Shown: one piece after another, positions 35,405-43,600 of the stretch | Layout of the letters: each line of letters starts with the position of its first letter | How positions within the stretch are numbered: position 1 is the first letter of the stretch | NCBI GenBank assembly: GCA_028818705.1 | Contig: JAPPNJ010000059.1 | Coordinates: 36,518 to 100,517, forward strand | Source: Candidatus Poribacteria bacterium | GTDB lineage: Bacteria > Poribacteria > WGA-4E > WGA-3G | DNA length: 64,000 nucleotides | Reading direction: 5' to 3' | Made by a program: the position numbers and the translations under genes | The notes under the pieces: model-generated | The model's database searches: none | The model's input: only the letters and a program-made list of their open reading frames with translations | What the model was told of the DNA's origin: nothing

Positions 35405-38104
35405 ATGTACACTCATGTTAAAACCAGTTTTCTATTTTTCACGTTGTTCGTATGCCTCAATTCTTTTTTTCTACTTAACACTGCTGCACAAGTCGGCGAT
35501 GGACCTGCTATCGGATCCACCAGTGAGAACTATACTTTTGAGAGTATTGATGTTCCGGGTGTAGATTTCTTAGCGTTGACGGCGAGTTCTGATTTTCAGG
35601 ACTACGCTGGCTATACACGAAATGCTAATGATAAAGAGGTCGGCTTCACGCTCATTGATGGTGTCTTTACGACCTATGACTTCCCTGGGTCGAAGAAGAC
35701 GCATTTTTATGCCCTGGGCAATGATGGGACAGCTGCGGGACACTACGAGGCTGCCGACGGGCTGTATCACGGTGTCATCTTAAAAGATGGCGAACTGCGA
35801 CAATATGATTTCTTGGATTCCGTCGAAACAGAGATATACGGTATCAGCGATGCGACTGAGAAACTAACGGGTAATTTTACAGATGCTTCTGGCGTTCGCC
35901 GTGGATTCTCAGGAGATGAAATCATTGAGGCACCCGGGGCAACAGAAACATACGCCGATTTCGTGAATGCAAATGATGGTATGGTGGGCAGCTACGTAGA
36001 TACTGATGGTCTATATCGTGTATACATGCGTACCCCAGATGGTGAGTTTGTCTCTCTCGACCGTTCCCTTCCACAAGCCGCAAAGATTGAATACGTTTTT
36101 GTGCACGGTATCAGCGATGCAGGGGTTATCGTTGCACGAAGCAAACTGGTGGGTAGTGTCCCGCGCACCTATGTCGGCACATTCCGGCACGGGCTACATG
36201 AGCTTAAGGTTCCGGGCAGCGTTAGCACGGAGGGCTGGAATATTAATCAGGACGGTTCTATCGTCGGGCACTACGACTCAGCGGATGGACGCAGACATGG
36301 GTTTATTGCCAGGCTCGTAGCGGATACCGCTGCACAAGTTGACCCTGAACCTGTTCTCACACTCGCCGATCTTAACTATACTTTTGAGAGTATTGACGTT
36401 CCGGGTGTAGATTTCTTAGCCTTGACGGCGAGTTCCGACTTTGAAGATTATGCTGGCTACACGCGGAGTCCTGATGGTGAAAAAGAAGTTGCCTTTACAC
36501 TCATTGATGGCGTTTTTACAACTTATGATTTCCCAGGTTCACAGAACACTTATTTCTTTGCGCTCGGTAATAATGGACAAGCTGCGGGACACTACGAGGA
36601 TAGCGATGGTCGTTACCACGGTGTCATCTTAGAAAATGGCAAACTGCGACAATACGATTTCCCAGGTTCTGTCGAAACAGAGATATATGGTATCAGCGAT
36701 GCAACAGGGGCACTAACGGGTAATTTTACAGATGCTTCTGACGTTCGTCGTGGATTCTCAGGGGACGTAATAGTTGAGTTCCCCGGGGCATTGGAAACAT
36801 ACGCTGATTTCGTGAATTCAAATGGTCGTATGGTGGGCAGCTATGTAGATGCTGACGGTCTATATCATTCATACGCGCGTCACCCAAATGGCAGTTTTAT
36901 TTTTCTTGACCTTCCCCTTCCACAAACCTCAAAGATTGAATACGTTTTTGTGCACGGTATCAGCGATGCAGGGGTTATCGTTGCACGAGGCAGACTGGTG
37001 GGTGGCGTCCCGCGCACCTATATCGGCACATTCCAGCACGGGCTACAGGAACTTAAGGTTCCGGGCAGCGTTAGCACGGAGGGCTGGAATATCAATCAGG
37101 ATGGCTCTGTCGTCGGACACTATGATTCACCCGATGGACGCAGACACGGATTTATCGCCAGACTCACCACCAAGGCAGAGAGCTATCATTTTGGCAACTT
37201 CTACACCGGCACGCTGTCTAAGGGTTTGAACATGCTTTCCGTGCCGTTGGCACCATCAACACCAATGACTGCCAAAGCACTTGTCGCTATAGCAGGAGCG
37301 ACAACCATCATCACACTCGATGCCACACGCCAGCATTTCGTCGCATGGACACCAGGTGCACCCGACGACGGGTTTACAATCGAAGGGGGCAAAGGTTATA
37401 TCGTCAATGTGCCAGAAGCTCGCAACTTTGCCTTCGTCGGAGCACCTTGGACAGATCCAACAGAGGAAGCTGCTGCATCACCTGCCGTATCCAGGGAGAT
37501 GCCTCAAGAAGCCTGGGCATTCGTCGTCAGTGGACACTTGAAAGGTAAACCAGCGTTTGACGGCTATAAAGTAATCGTCCGTAACCTGAGAACGAACAGG
37601 GTGATAACCACCGAGGTGCGAGGAGATTACTTCGCTGCGGCAACTGCTGATTTGGATCGGAGAAGCGTCGTCAAAGTTGGGGACGTTGTTGAAGTACGCG
37701 TCATCGGTCCCGATGGAAACTCTGAATCACAAATCCTGAGTTTCAAAGTGACACCTGAGCACATTGCAAATGCCGTTTTGTCTGTCAGGCTTGATGGCAT
37801 CGGTAGACCGACAGAGAATCTGTTGTTGCAGAACTACCCGAACCCGTTTAACCCGGAGACCTGGATTCCCTATCAACTCTCCGAAGATAGCCCTGTATCG
37901 ATATCCATTTATGATACAACCGGCAGGCTGGTTCGCACACTTTCGCTCGGTTTTCAATCCGCAGGCTTCTATAATAGTCGAGAGCGTGCTGCGTATTGGG
38001 ATGGGCGTAATGCCCTTGGGGAACGCGTTGCAAGTGGTATCTATTTTTACCAATTGATAACACCCTCCTTCCATCAAACACGGCGACTCGTTATTGTAAA
38101 GTAG
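35405..38104 (+). CDS. Secreted protein of two 282-residue repeats with T9SS/FlgD-like C-terminal domain
   Basis: The start is the ATG at 35405, which begins a signal peptide (FLFFTLFVCLNSFFLLNTAAQ); AAAGGG lies upstream. Two nearly identical units follow, each opening with YTFESIDVPGVDFLALTASS and containing short HGV/HGF-type strands (GHYEAADGLYHGVIL, GFIARL) as in extracellular repeat families. The period is 846 bases. After a spacer comes a domain with NYPNPFNPETWIPYQLSE and GRLVRTLSLG, ending GIYFYQL and RRLVIVK, which matches FlgD-like/type IX secretion C-terminal domains. The protein probably sits at the cell surface. Its ligand is unknown. Confidence 0.8.
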   Translation: MYTHVKTSFLFFTLFVCLNSFFLLNTAAQVGDGPAIGSTSENYTFESIDVPGVDFLALTASSDFQDYAGYTRNANDKEVGFTLIDGVFTTYDFPGSKKTHFYALGNDGTAAGHYEAADGLYHGVILKDGELRQYDFLDSVETEIYGISDATEKLTGNFTDASGVRRGFSGDEIIEAPGATETYADFVNANDGMVGSYVDTDGLYRVYMRTPDGEFVSLDRSLPQAAKIEYVFVHGISDAGVIVARSKLVGSVPRTYVGTFRHGLHELKVPGSVSTEGWNINQDGSIVGHYDSADGRRHGFIARLVADTAAQVDPEPVLTLADLNYTFESIDVPGVDFLALTASSDFEDYAGYTRSPDGEKEVAFTLIDGVFTTYDFPGSQNTYFFALGNNGQAAGHYEDSDGRYHGVILENGKLRQYDFPGSVETEIYGISDATGALTGNFTDASDVRRGFSGDVIVEFPGALETYADFVNSNGRMVGSYVDADGLYHSYARHPNGSFIFLDLPLPQTSKIEYVFVHGISDAGVIVARGRLVGGVPRTYIGTFQHGLQELKVPGSVSTEGWNINQDGSVVGHYDSPDGRRHGFIARLTTKAESYHFGNFYTGTLSKGLNMLSVPLAPSTPMTAKALVAIAGATTIITLDATRQHFVAWTPGAPDDGFTIEGGKGYIVNVPEARNFAFVGAPWTDPTEEAAASPAVSREMPQEAWAFVVSGHLKGKPAFDGYKVIVRNLRTNRVITTEVRGDYFAAATADLDRRSVVKVGDVVEVRVIGPDGNSESQILSFKVTPEHIANAVLSVRLDGIGRPTENLLLQNYPNPFNPETWIPYQLSEDSPVSISIYDTTGRLVRTLSLGFQSAGFYNSRERAAYWDGRNALGERVASGIYFYQLITPSFHQTRRLVIVK
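35531..37156 (+). repeat. 846-bp tandem duplication within one gene
   Basis: Copy 1 begins at 35531 and copy 2 at 36377 with the same wording (TATACTTTTGAGAGTATTGA). Long stretches are identical at DNA level, for example around the TGCACGGTATCAGCGATGCA segments near 36104 and 36950. This points to a recent duplication or ongoing gene conversion. Confidence 0.85.
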
Positions 38105-38868
38105 GGTCAATAGGGTGTGCTCTTATTCTCGCCCGATTACCTTGATTCAGCCACCCCGCACGCTCGGAATGGAAAGCGGTCTGTCGGGGATTGTTACTAC
38201 AAAAACTCGCTTTGTAGGTTGTGCGGGCTCCAAAAACAACCTGCATTTACAACTGACTACAGGAGTAGGATGGATCTCTGAATCGCAGCTGCTGATTGTC
38301 AATCCTCTTATGGGAACAAATCTGATACCCTGTCTGTTCCCACCTTATGGCGGATTTTGCCCTTTGCCTGGTACTCCCCTGTCCATCTACTGGAGCCAAT
38401 CTAATAAATTGTGCTACAAGAATGGCGACTTGAGTTCTTATAGCAGCATCTATTGGTAGTCAGGCAATTTATACGAGTTGTTTTGGCGTTCCGTTTTTCG
38501 TTCCTACGTTAGGAAAACCATTTCCAAGGCGAATTACTTCGCTATGGGCTAGGGCGTTCCCCTTGAAAATATATAACCTTAGCAGGTTTGAAACTCTGAA
38601 ATAACACTCTGCCAAAGTGTTTTCAAGGTGATCATATCGTAAACTACTATTCCTTTTTCATCTTTCCCCACGTTGTTGTTAGCAACTCAGGCTGCGGTGA
38701 AATTGGATTATTTGATCATCGGTAAGGGAGTTGAATGTGAAAATAGTTTCCATCCTAATGAGCTGTATTGGCATCTGCACATCATAGAGCTATCCGTAAC
38801 CTGATTATCGCCTTGAAAATGTTGATAATATGCTGATGTTGGCAGTTTTTCACTGTTCAGCATGGAAG
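38105..38868. other. 764-base gene-poor gap with one broken tag remnant
   Basis: The gap follows the tandem-repeat gene. An open frame at 38115-38459 reads like noncoding DNA and matches nothing known. The only recognisable item is a minus-strand TTTWGKMK stump at 38647-38715, so a tagged gene probably stood here and was lost. Confidence 0.55.
38647..38715 (-). pseudogene. 3' stump of a tagged secreted-protein gene (TTTWGKMKKE)
   Basis: Twenty-two codons after a TGA, ending in a TAG at 38647-38649, read SNNPISPQPELLTTTWGKMK and then KE. The tag agrees with the C-termini at 21192, 22107 and 23006. No start or body remains. Confidence 0.6.
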
Positions 38869-40323
38869 TTATATATCTGCGCGTAAGAAGACAAGAAACG
38901 CTCCTGAAAGCGACACGCTAAGTAGTAAAATGAGTAGTATCATATCCATCATTGCGGAATTGAGTGTGTCTTGAAAAGTTAATTTATCCTCAAATATGGG
39001 TATAGCCTCTGGTGAGATAGGCTTTTTCGACATGCCATCCGAAACGCCAATGATATGAAGACTCTCTGGATCGCCGCGATCCATTTCAACGATAAAGTCT
39101 CGGAACCGTCGGACATAAAGATTGACGTGTTCCAAGAATTGCAAGTGGCGATTAAAACCTCTGCCTGCCATGGATTCAAGCGCGTATTGGACAACCGCTG
39201 CAGGAGAACACCGGGTTATTTGTCTTGCCCGTATTACTTGGGCACTTTGTGCGGCGAGGTGCTGACGATTAAGGCGTTCCTGAATCTCCACATCTTTTTT
39301 CACGAAATCCTGCCAAATCTCTAATTCTGAAATGTCTATCTTTTCGGCGTTTTCAGGCGAGGTGTCTGCTGATTTTAGCTGTCGTGCTTTTAGCGTTTCT
39401 TGTTGATTCCGAATGTTGCTCTTCAGTTGGTCAATGACAGCATCTTTTGATGTCTTAAACTGATAGTGGCTTTGAACGGGTGGCATCCATTTTGATGAGA
39501 GAGTGCCGAGTGTTGAAGGTATAAACACTACAAGGGTCACCCAGATTAACAGGAGCATAACAAGGCTTAACCGGCTTTCTCGTGTCATTGCGGAAACGAT
39601 AAGTCCGACTGCAGTGAAGATGCCGATGTAGCAAGAAGCAATTAGGACAATGAGCCCTAAACGTCCCCAGTCTGCCGCGCCAAGCTGCGTCCAACTCTCG
39701 GTAGAAATGAGTGTAAGATTAAATAACACGGCGAAATAGAAGGTGATGAGAACTGTAATGAAGGAACCAAGGAATTTACCTATTAGCAGTGCGCTGCGCG
39801 AAATTGAATTCGCAAAACACAACCGCAGGGTCCCTCGTTCCCGTTCTCCTGAGATTGCGTCAAAGGTAAAGAGAAGAGGAATGAAAGAGAGCAGATGAGT
39901 AATGATAAAAACCCAATCTATTGCCGCAGCATTTGGACGGAGTGTGCTGATGGCGTCCATATTCAGACGTGGATAACCTAATGACCAAATGCTGGTGGTT
40001 CCATATAAGGTCCAGGCGTGTCCACTCACACTTTCGCTGGGTAGAAGTGCGTCTCCTCCATCAGCAATGAAGGCGAGGGATGCGGGACGTTTGTAAAGTT
40101 TACCGGGTCCATTTCGCAGCAGCGTGTATAACTGGGTTCGAGACTTCAACTCATTCTGGGATGCGATAACTTTCTCGGAATACTTCCGAACCTGTTCTGG
40201 GTGTGTCTGAAGATGCACAACGGCGTTGGTTACCATGAGTGCCACAAGGATGATCGTCGTTAAGGCGAAGCGTAGACTCGTGAGGTGATCATAAAGTTCG
40301 CGTGTGACAATATGCCAAGTCAT
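38869..40323 (-). CDS. ABC-2 type transporter permease (second of pair)
   Basis: The 484-residue protein has an N-terminal transmembrane helix (FALTTIILVALMVTNAVV), a large extracytoplasmic region and a membrane core with SGERERGTLRLCFANSISRSALLIGKFLGS, the typical ABC-2 permease stretch following the second helix. The ATG at 40323 is chosen, 10 bases after the stop of the upstream permease; a TTG-led frame to 40344 is possible. With its partner it would form a heterodimeric exporter that needs an ATPase subunit, but none lies in the window. Confidence 0.8.
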   Translation of the reverse strand: MTWHIVTRELYDHLTSLRFALTTIILVALMVTNAVVHLQTHPEQVRKYSEKVIASQNELKSRTQLYTLLRNGPGKLYKRPASLAFIADGGDALLPSESVSGHAWTLYGTTSIWSLGYPRLNMDAISTLRPNAAAIDWVFIITHLLSFIPLLFTFDAISGERERGTLRLCFANSISRSALLIGKFLGSFITVLITFYFAVLFNLTLISTESWTQLGAADWGRLGLIVLIASCYIGIFTAVGLIVSAMTRESRLSLVMLLLIWVTLVVFIPSTLGTLSSKWMPPVQSHYQFKTSKDAVIDQLKSNIRNQQETLKARQLKSADTSPENAEKIDISELEIWQDFVKKDVEIQERLNRQHLAAQSAQVIRARQITRCSPAAVVQYALESMAGRGFNRHLQFLEHVNLYVRRFRDFIVEMDRGDPESLHIIGVSDGMSKKPISPEAIPIFEDKLTFQDTLNSAMMDMILLILLLSVSLSGAFLVFLRADI

Positions 40324-40333
40324 ATCTATTTCT

Positions 40334-41896
40334 CTATATTTCAACTTTGATAAATATCATAAATGTTGCCATGAATAGGACAATGTTGGTACCTAACAGT
40401 AAAAACATATCAGTTAGGGCGCGCTGCGCACTGAGACTGACATCTGCACGCTGAAAATGAAAATGAGGTAAGATTGACCAGTCTATTGTGCCTTGATTCG
40501 TTGCAAACCACTGCAGGCTCGCGAAGGCATTTCTCTCATGAAAAGCGTTAATCAAGGCAGTCCGGTATGTTTGAGCGGCACGAATATAATCGATCATACT
40601 GTCCAAATCGGTCCCCGCCCAAGCGGATGTAGCGAACATATAGAGGCCGGTAGGACTAAGTTTCATGAGCCATTCATCCCAACGTGCTTGCCGGAAGGAT
40701 GTCTGTGCCACCAAGTGCTGACCGACAATGCCTATTTTTTCCGTGGTCTGGATTTGTAGTGTTGCGGCGAAATCATAATAACGGCGTAAATCGAGTACCA
40801 AAGGATCTACTGTATTTTTCAATTCGACCTGTACCCGAGGAAAATTTCCTTGACGGAATCCCCCTGATTGATAGAATTTGTCTAATGTGAGTGTCTTCGT
40901 GAATAGTGGTGGCTCTCCCTTAAGTGGGGTACTGGCTAAGAAGCTATCTCGTTGTCGATTTGCTTCTTCCCGAATTTGCGCTATCTGCGTATTAGCTGAT
41001 ATTTTTTCAGCGCGCATCTCGCCCACCGGGTTCAGAGTGAATCGGCTCCAGTTCGGATAGACAAGCACCAAAATCACCCATAGGAACATGCAGAGCATCA
41101 GGGATGTAGCGGTGAGGCGTGTGATTGTAGAAACCAGCAAACCGATGAGGTAAAAAACCGATAGGTAGGCGATTGTCGTCAAAACAATACCGCCAATTCG
41201 CAGATAATCACTTGTGCTGAATTGCAGTGAGGGAGCAAAAGAACACTGAATCAGTGTAAGCAGTAGGCTCATCAACGCTGGGAGCAGCAAGCAGATCATC
41301 GCTGCGAAATATTTGGCAAGTAGGATGTTCCCACGTCCGACGGGGTGCGAGAGCACCAAACGCAGAGTGCCGATTTCTCTATCCCCCGCAATTGCATCAT
41401 AAGCGAACAGCAGCGCGAGTAGGCTTAACACAACCTGAAAGATAAAAATGAGATCTATCTGTGAAAAAAGGCGCAGATATGGATTCTTTAAACCCAGGGG
41501 TGCCCTGGGGCTTGAGAGGGTATAGACTTTGGCAAACAACCAATGGTATTCTTCATCGGGTTTAACTTCAGCCAAGGGGTTTGAAAGCGATGGTATGCTG
41601 TCAAACAATATATCAATCTCACTTCCAAAATGAGTCTCTAATCCCGCACTAAAGAGACTCAAAGGGTTAGGTGAGCGTTGAACCTTTAACTTTAAGTATG
41701 AGTAGGTGGGCGTTCGATTAATATTCTCGCGATTTTCGACTTCTCTCTGACTATAATCGGAGAGTCGCTCTTCATGAGCACCAATTAAGACATACGTATT
41801 GGCAACGATAAGTACAAGTGTAATGACGACCGCAGCAAAAAAACGCGCGCTCATTAGATGAATCAAGAGTTCTTGGCGTATCAGCGTCCAGAACAT
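40334..41896 (-). CDS. ABC-2 type transporter permease (first of pair)
   Basis: The 520-residue protein begins with FWTLIRQELLIHLMSARFFAAVVITLVLIVAN (first helix) and carries the core AGDREIGTLRLVLSHPVGRGNILLAKYFAA, matching the second permease in layout. A long periplasmic loop with charged helices sits between the first two helices. AGGAGACAGT lies right before the ATG. The two permeases are paralogues and are transcribed together. The expected ATPase gene, normally just upstream, is replaced by a broken GmrSD-like fragment. Confidence 0.82.
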   Translation of the reverse strand: MFWTLIRQELLIHLMSARFFAAVVITLVLIVANTYVLIGAHEERLSDYSQREVENRENINRTPTYSYLKLKVQRSPNPLSLFSAGLETHFGSEIDILFDSIPSLSNPLAEVKPDEEYHWLFAKVYTLSSPRAPLGLKNPYLRLFSQIDLIFIFQVVLSLLALLFAYDAIAGDREIGTLRLVLSHPVGRGNILLAKYFAAMICLLLPALMSLLLTLIQCSFAPSLQFSTSDYLRIGGIVLTTIAYLSVFYLIGLLVSTITRLTATSLMLCMFLWVILVLVYPNWSRFTLNPVGEMRAEKISANTQIAQIREEANRQRDSFLASTPLKGEPPLFTKTLTLDKFYQSGGFRQGNFPRVQVELKNTVDPLVLDLRRYYDFAATLQIQTTEKIGIVGQHLVAQTSFRQARWDEWLMKLSPTGLYMFATSAWAGTDLDSMIDYIRAAQTYRTALINAFHERNAFASLQWFATNQGTIDWSILPHFHFQRADVSLSAQRALTDMFLLLGTNIVLFMATFMIFIKVEI

Positions 41897-41911
41897 ACTG
41901 TCTCCTAAAAA

Positions 41912-42130
41912 TCAGAGCAATAGGTCTCCAAGCCGATGAGCGAAAACGCCTTCTTGGTCGGCTTCCAAGAGTACTTGACTATCCTTTGGCTGTGGGAAAA
42001 TGCGTTCAATAGAACATGAAGGTGAAGCTTCCCAAATACGCTGCCACTGATCGCTATCAAACCTTGGTCTTTGCTGTTCAGCCAGATACCCCTCGTAACG
42101 GAACAGCAAATATCGAAGTTCGGTTTCCAA
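41912..42130 (-). pseudogene. Fragment of a DUF262/DUF1524 (GmrSD-type) gene
   Basis: About 70 residues read LRYLLFRYEGYLAEQQRP, then WQRIWEASPSCSIERIFPQP, which resembles the HNH-like DUF1524 end of GmrSD-type restriction proteins (normally IEHIFPQ; here the His is Arg). The frame is closed by a stop just upstream and continues to 42312 in another frame, so the gene is broken. Its presence beside the type ISP enzyme fits an old defence locus. Confidence 0.4.
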
Positions 42131-42411
42131 ACCTTCCTGCTAATTTGAGACTTCTGGTCAATCGGGTAGCTCGTCAGTGCGATACGACACTTTACAGGGT
42201 ATCCCTTCCTCATAAATACGCAAGATTCATGCCAACGTATATCGCTAAAAATCAGATAAATATCTTGTTTCTCTCTGCCAAATTGACGCAACTTTGTAAA
42301 GTCCCAAGTCAATTTGACAGATTGAATGATTAATATTTTGGTTCAAAGAAAACTTATGAGATTGGTTATCCTATGGTAACGTGAGTTTGAAAAAAGGTAT
42401 TAGAAGTAGGA

Positions 42412-42542
42412 CTTACGCATTACGATGCTGTTGGGACGGGGCCCCGTGCCCGTCCGAAACTGAACGCACGCAGGGCACCAAAGCCGAAGCCATCCTGCGG
42501 AACAAAGTACGGACAAACGCAAATTGCGTAAGTCCTAAGAAG
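42412..42542. mobile_element. MITE with 13-bp terminal inverted repeats and 5-bp target duplication
   Basis: TAGGACTTACGCA (42417-42429) and TGCGTAAGTCCTA (42525-42537) are perfect inverted ends of a 121-bp unit with no coding capacity. AGAAG flanks it on both sides (42412-42416 and 42538-42542) as a target-site duplication. The intact ends and duplication suggest a recent insertion driven by a transposase elsewhere. Confidence 0.8.
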
Positions 42543-42648
42543 TTAAAAGGCATAGGTAAATCTTTGAGTTGCTGAAGTTCTCGTAGGAGTGTTTTTGCTT
42601 GGGTGCTTCCCCTAGGGCCCCAACCCGAAACACGCTGCCGTTGCCGTA

Positions 42649-42669
42649 GGCGAGGTTTCTAACCTCGCC
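42649..42669. repeat. Dispersed hairpin GGCGAGGTT-TCT-AACCTCGCC (copy 3)
   Basis: Same arms as at 26530 and 32379, with a 3-nt loop. This copy is not directly behind a gene. It is preceded by wording (GTAGGAGTGTTTTTGCTTGGGTG at 42583-42605) that also occurs near 1100-1120. Confidence 0.6.
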
Positions 42670-42903
42670 CGTCTACAATGTCTAAATAATTCTAAAATCT
42701 ACCATAGTTTTAAGAATTTATGGGGTTCGGAATCTGCTTTCTCAGTTCCAGCACGGTTAGGAAATCTTGAAGAAACACCCCAGCAAAAACCCTACCGGGT
42801 TGTAGCGGGAAAAAGTGTGAAAAATGTTCACAGATATAAAGTAAATATATAAACTAAATGACCCTGGTTTGTCGAGAGAAAGGTTTGACTTTATTGTTAA
42901 GGT

Positions 42904-42922
42904 GTTGTATATTATATACAAC
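42904..42922. promoter_or_regulatory. 19-bp palindrome (GTTGTATA-TTA-TATACAAC), operator candidate
   Basis: Perfect 8-bp arms, about 140 bases before the HicB-like antitoxin gene. Antitoxins usually bind such sites in their own promoter, so autoregulation is plausible. Confidence 0.45.
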
Positions 42923-42927
42923 TTGCT

Positions 42928-42973
42928 GGACAGGGGTTCCACCTCGGCACATACCAAGTGCCGAGTCCTGTCC
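42928..42973 (+). ncRNA. Stable stem-loop upstream of the HicB-like gene
   Basis: GGACAGG (42928-42934) pairs with CCTGTCC (42967-42973). Inside it, CTCGGCAC (42943-42950) pairs with GTGCCGAG (42958-42965) around a 7-nt loop. A further GTTCCAC/GTGGAAC pair nearby could form an alternative fold. It may be a structured leader or a small RNA; no family was recognised. Confidence 0.4.
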
Positions 42974-43060
42974 GTGCCTGTGGAACGGTAGCGTGCAAGT
43001 TGCAGGTAATCCCATATTTATAGCAAATGAAGATTGCTCCATCTTTGGGAGGGAATATAT

Positions 43061-43423
43061 ATGACGCGTATCATAAGCAATCAGGTTACTGCTGATGGCA
43101 TGCCAGACCAACACGTTGGACAGGCAGAAATTCAGTCTGTCGAAATAGTGGATCCTGTCTATGAGGAGCCCTATGCTGCTTGTATCATAAAAAAGTCTGG
43201 TGAGTGGCGAGGTTGGATACCAGATATTCCAGAAGTGAAGTGTGAGGCGAAGACAAGATCGCAATTGTTAGAGACCCTCGCGACCGAGCTTCGTGAAGCT
43301 TTAGCGTCTCGTGAAGAGGCTTGGGATAAGCAGCTTGAGGCAGATATAAAATCTGGTAAGCTTGAGAGTCTACGCGAAGAAGCCCTCGAAGATATAAAGG
43401 CTGGGCGGGTGATTGATTTATAA
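43061..43423 (+). CDS. HicB-like antitoxin
   Basis: The start is the ATG at 43061 with GGAGGG upstream, giving 120 residues. The central part (about residues 35-80: AACIIKKSGEWRGWIPDIPE and TRSQLLETLATELREAL) is the partial RNase H fold of HicB-type antitoxins. The charged tail (DIKSGKLESLREEALEDIKA) is longer than in HicB and may neutralise or tether a toxin. No HicA gene is present. A truncated RelE/ParE-like frame overlaps its end instead. A palindrome and a stem-loop lie upstream. Confidence 0.75.
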   Translation: MTRIISNQVTADGMPDQHVGQAEIQSVEIVDPVYEEPYAACIIKKSGEWRGWIPDIPEVKCEAKTRSQLLETLATELREALASREEAWDKQLEADIKSGKLESLREEALEDIKAGRVIDL

Positions 43424-43562
43424 GACAACCCATAAGTTCTGGGATTACTATCGGAGGCTTCCACAAATAGAGAGCCCGTTGGTGAATCCAACAATGGCTT
43501 CCGCATTTCAGTATTCTTGCTTGGATCGCCAGTCAGCATGGAACAATCTCAAATCAACTTAA
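43413..43562 (+). pseudogene. Truncated RelE/ParE-like toxin overlapping the antitoxin
   Basis: A TTG at 43413, inside the last codons of the antitoxin, opens a 49-codon frame: IYKTTHKFWDYYRRLPQIE at its start matches the first helix of RelE/ParE-type toxins (TTxKFWxxYxxLP). The next 30 residues do not resemble the fold, and the frame stops at 43562. The toxin is therefore cut short, and the antitoxin is probably an orphan. Confidence 0.5.
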
Positions 43563-43600
43563 AGGAGAGTTGCACTTTTTTCTAAAAACAGGAAACAGAT

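Noticed and set aside
38115..38459. 114-residue open frame in the gap after the tandem-repeat gene
   Set aside because: No ribosome binding site and no protein-like pattern; its sequence reads like intergenic DNA and no family was recognised.
41905..42312. 135-residue minus-strand frame overlapping the GmrSD-like fragment
   Set aside because: Only the fragment in the other frame (41912-42130) looks like a known protein; this one may contain a shifted piece of the same gene, but it is not an independent gene.
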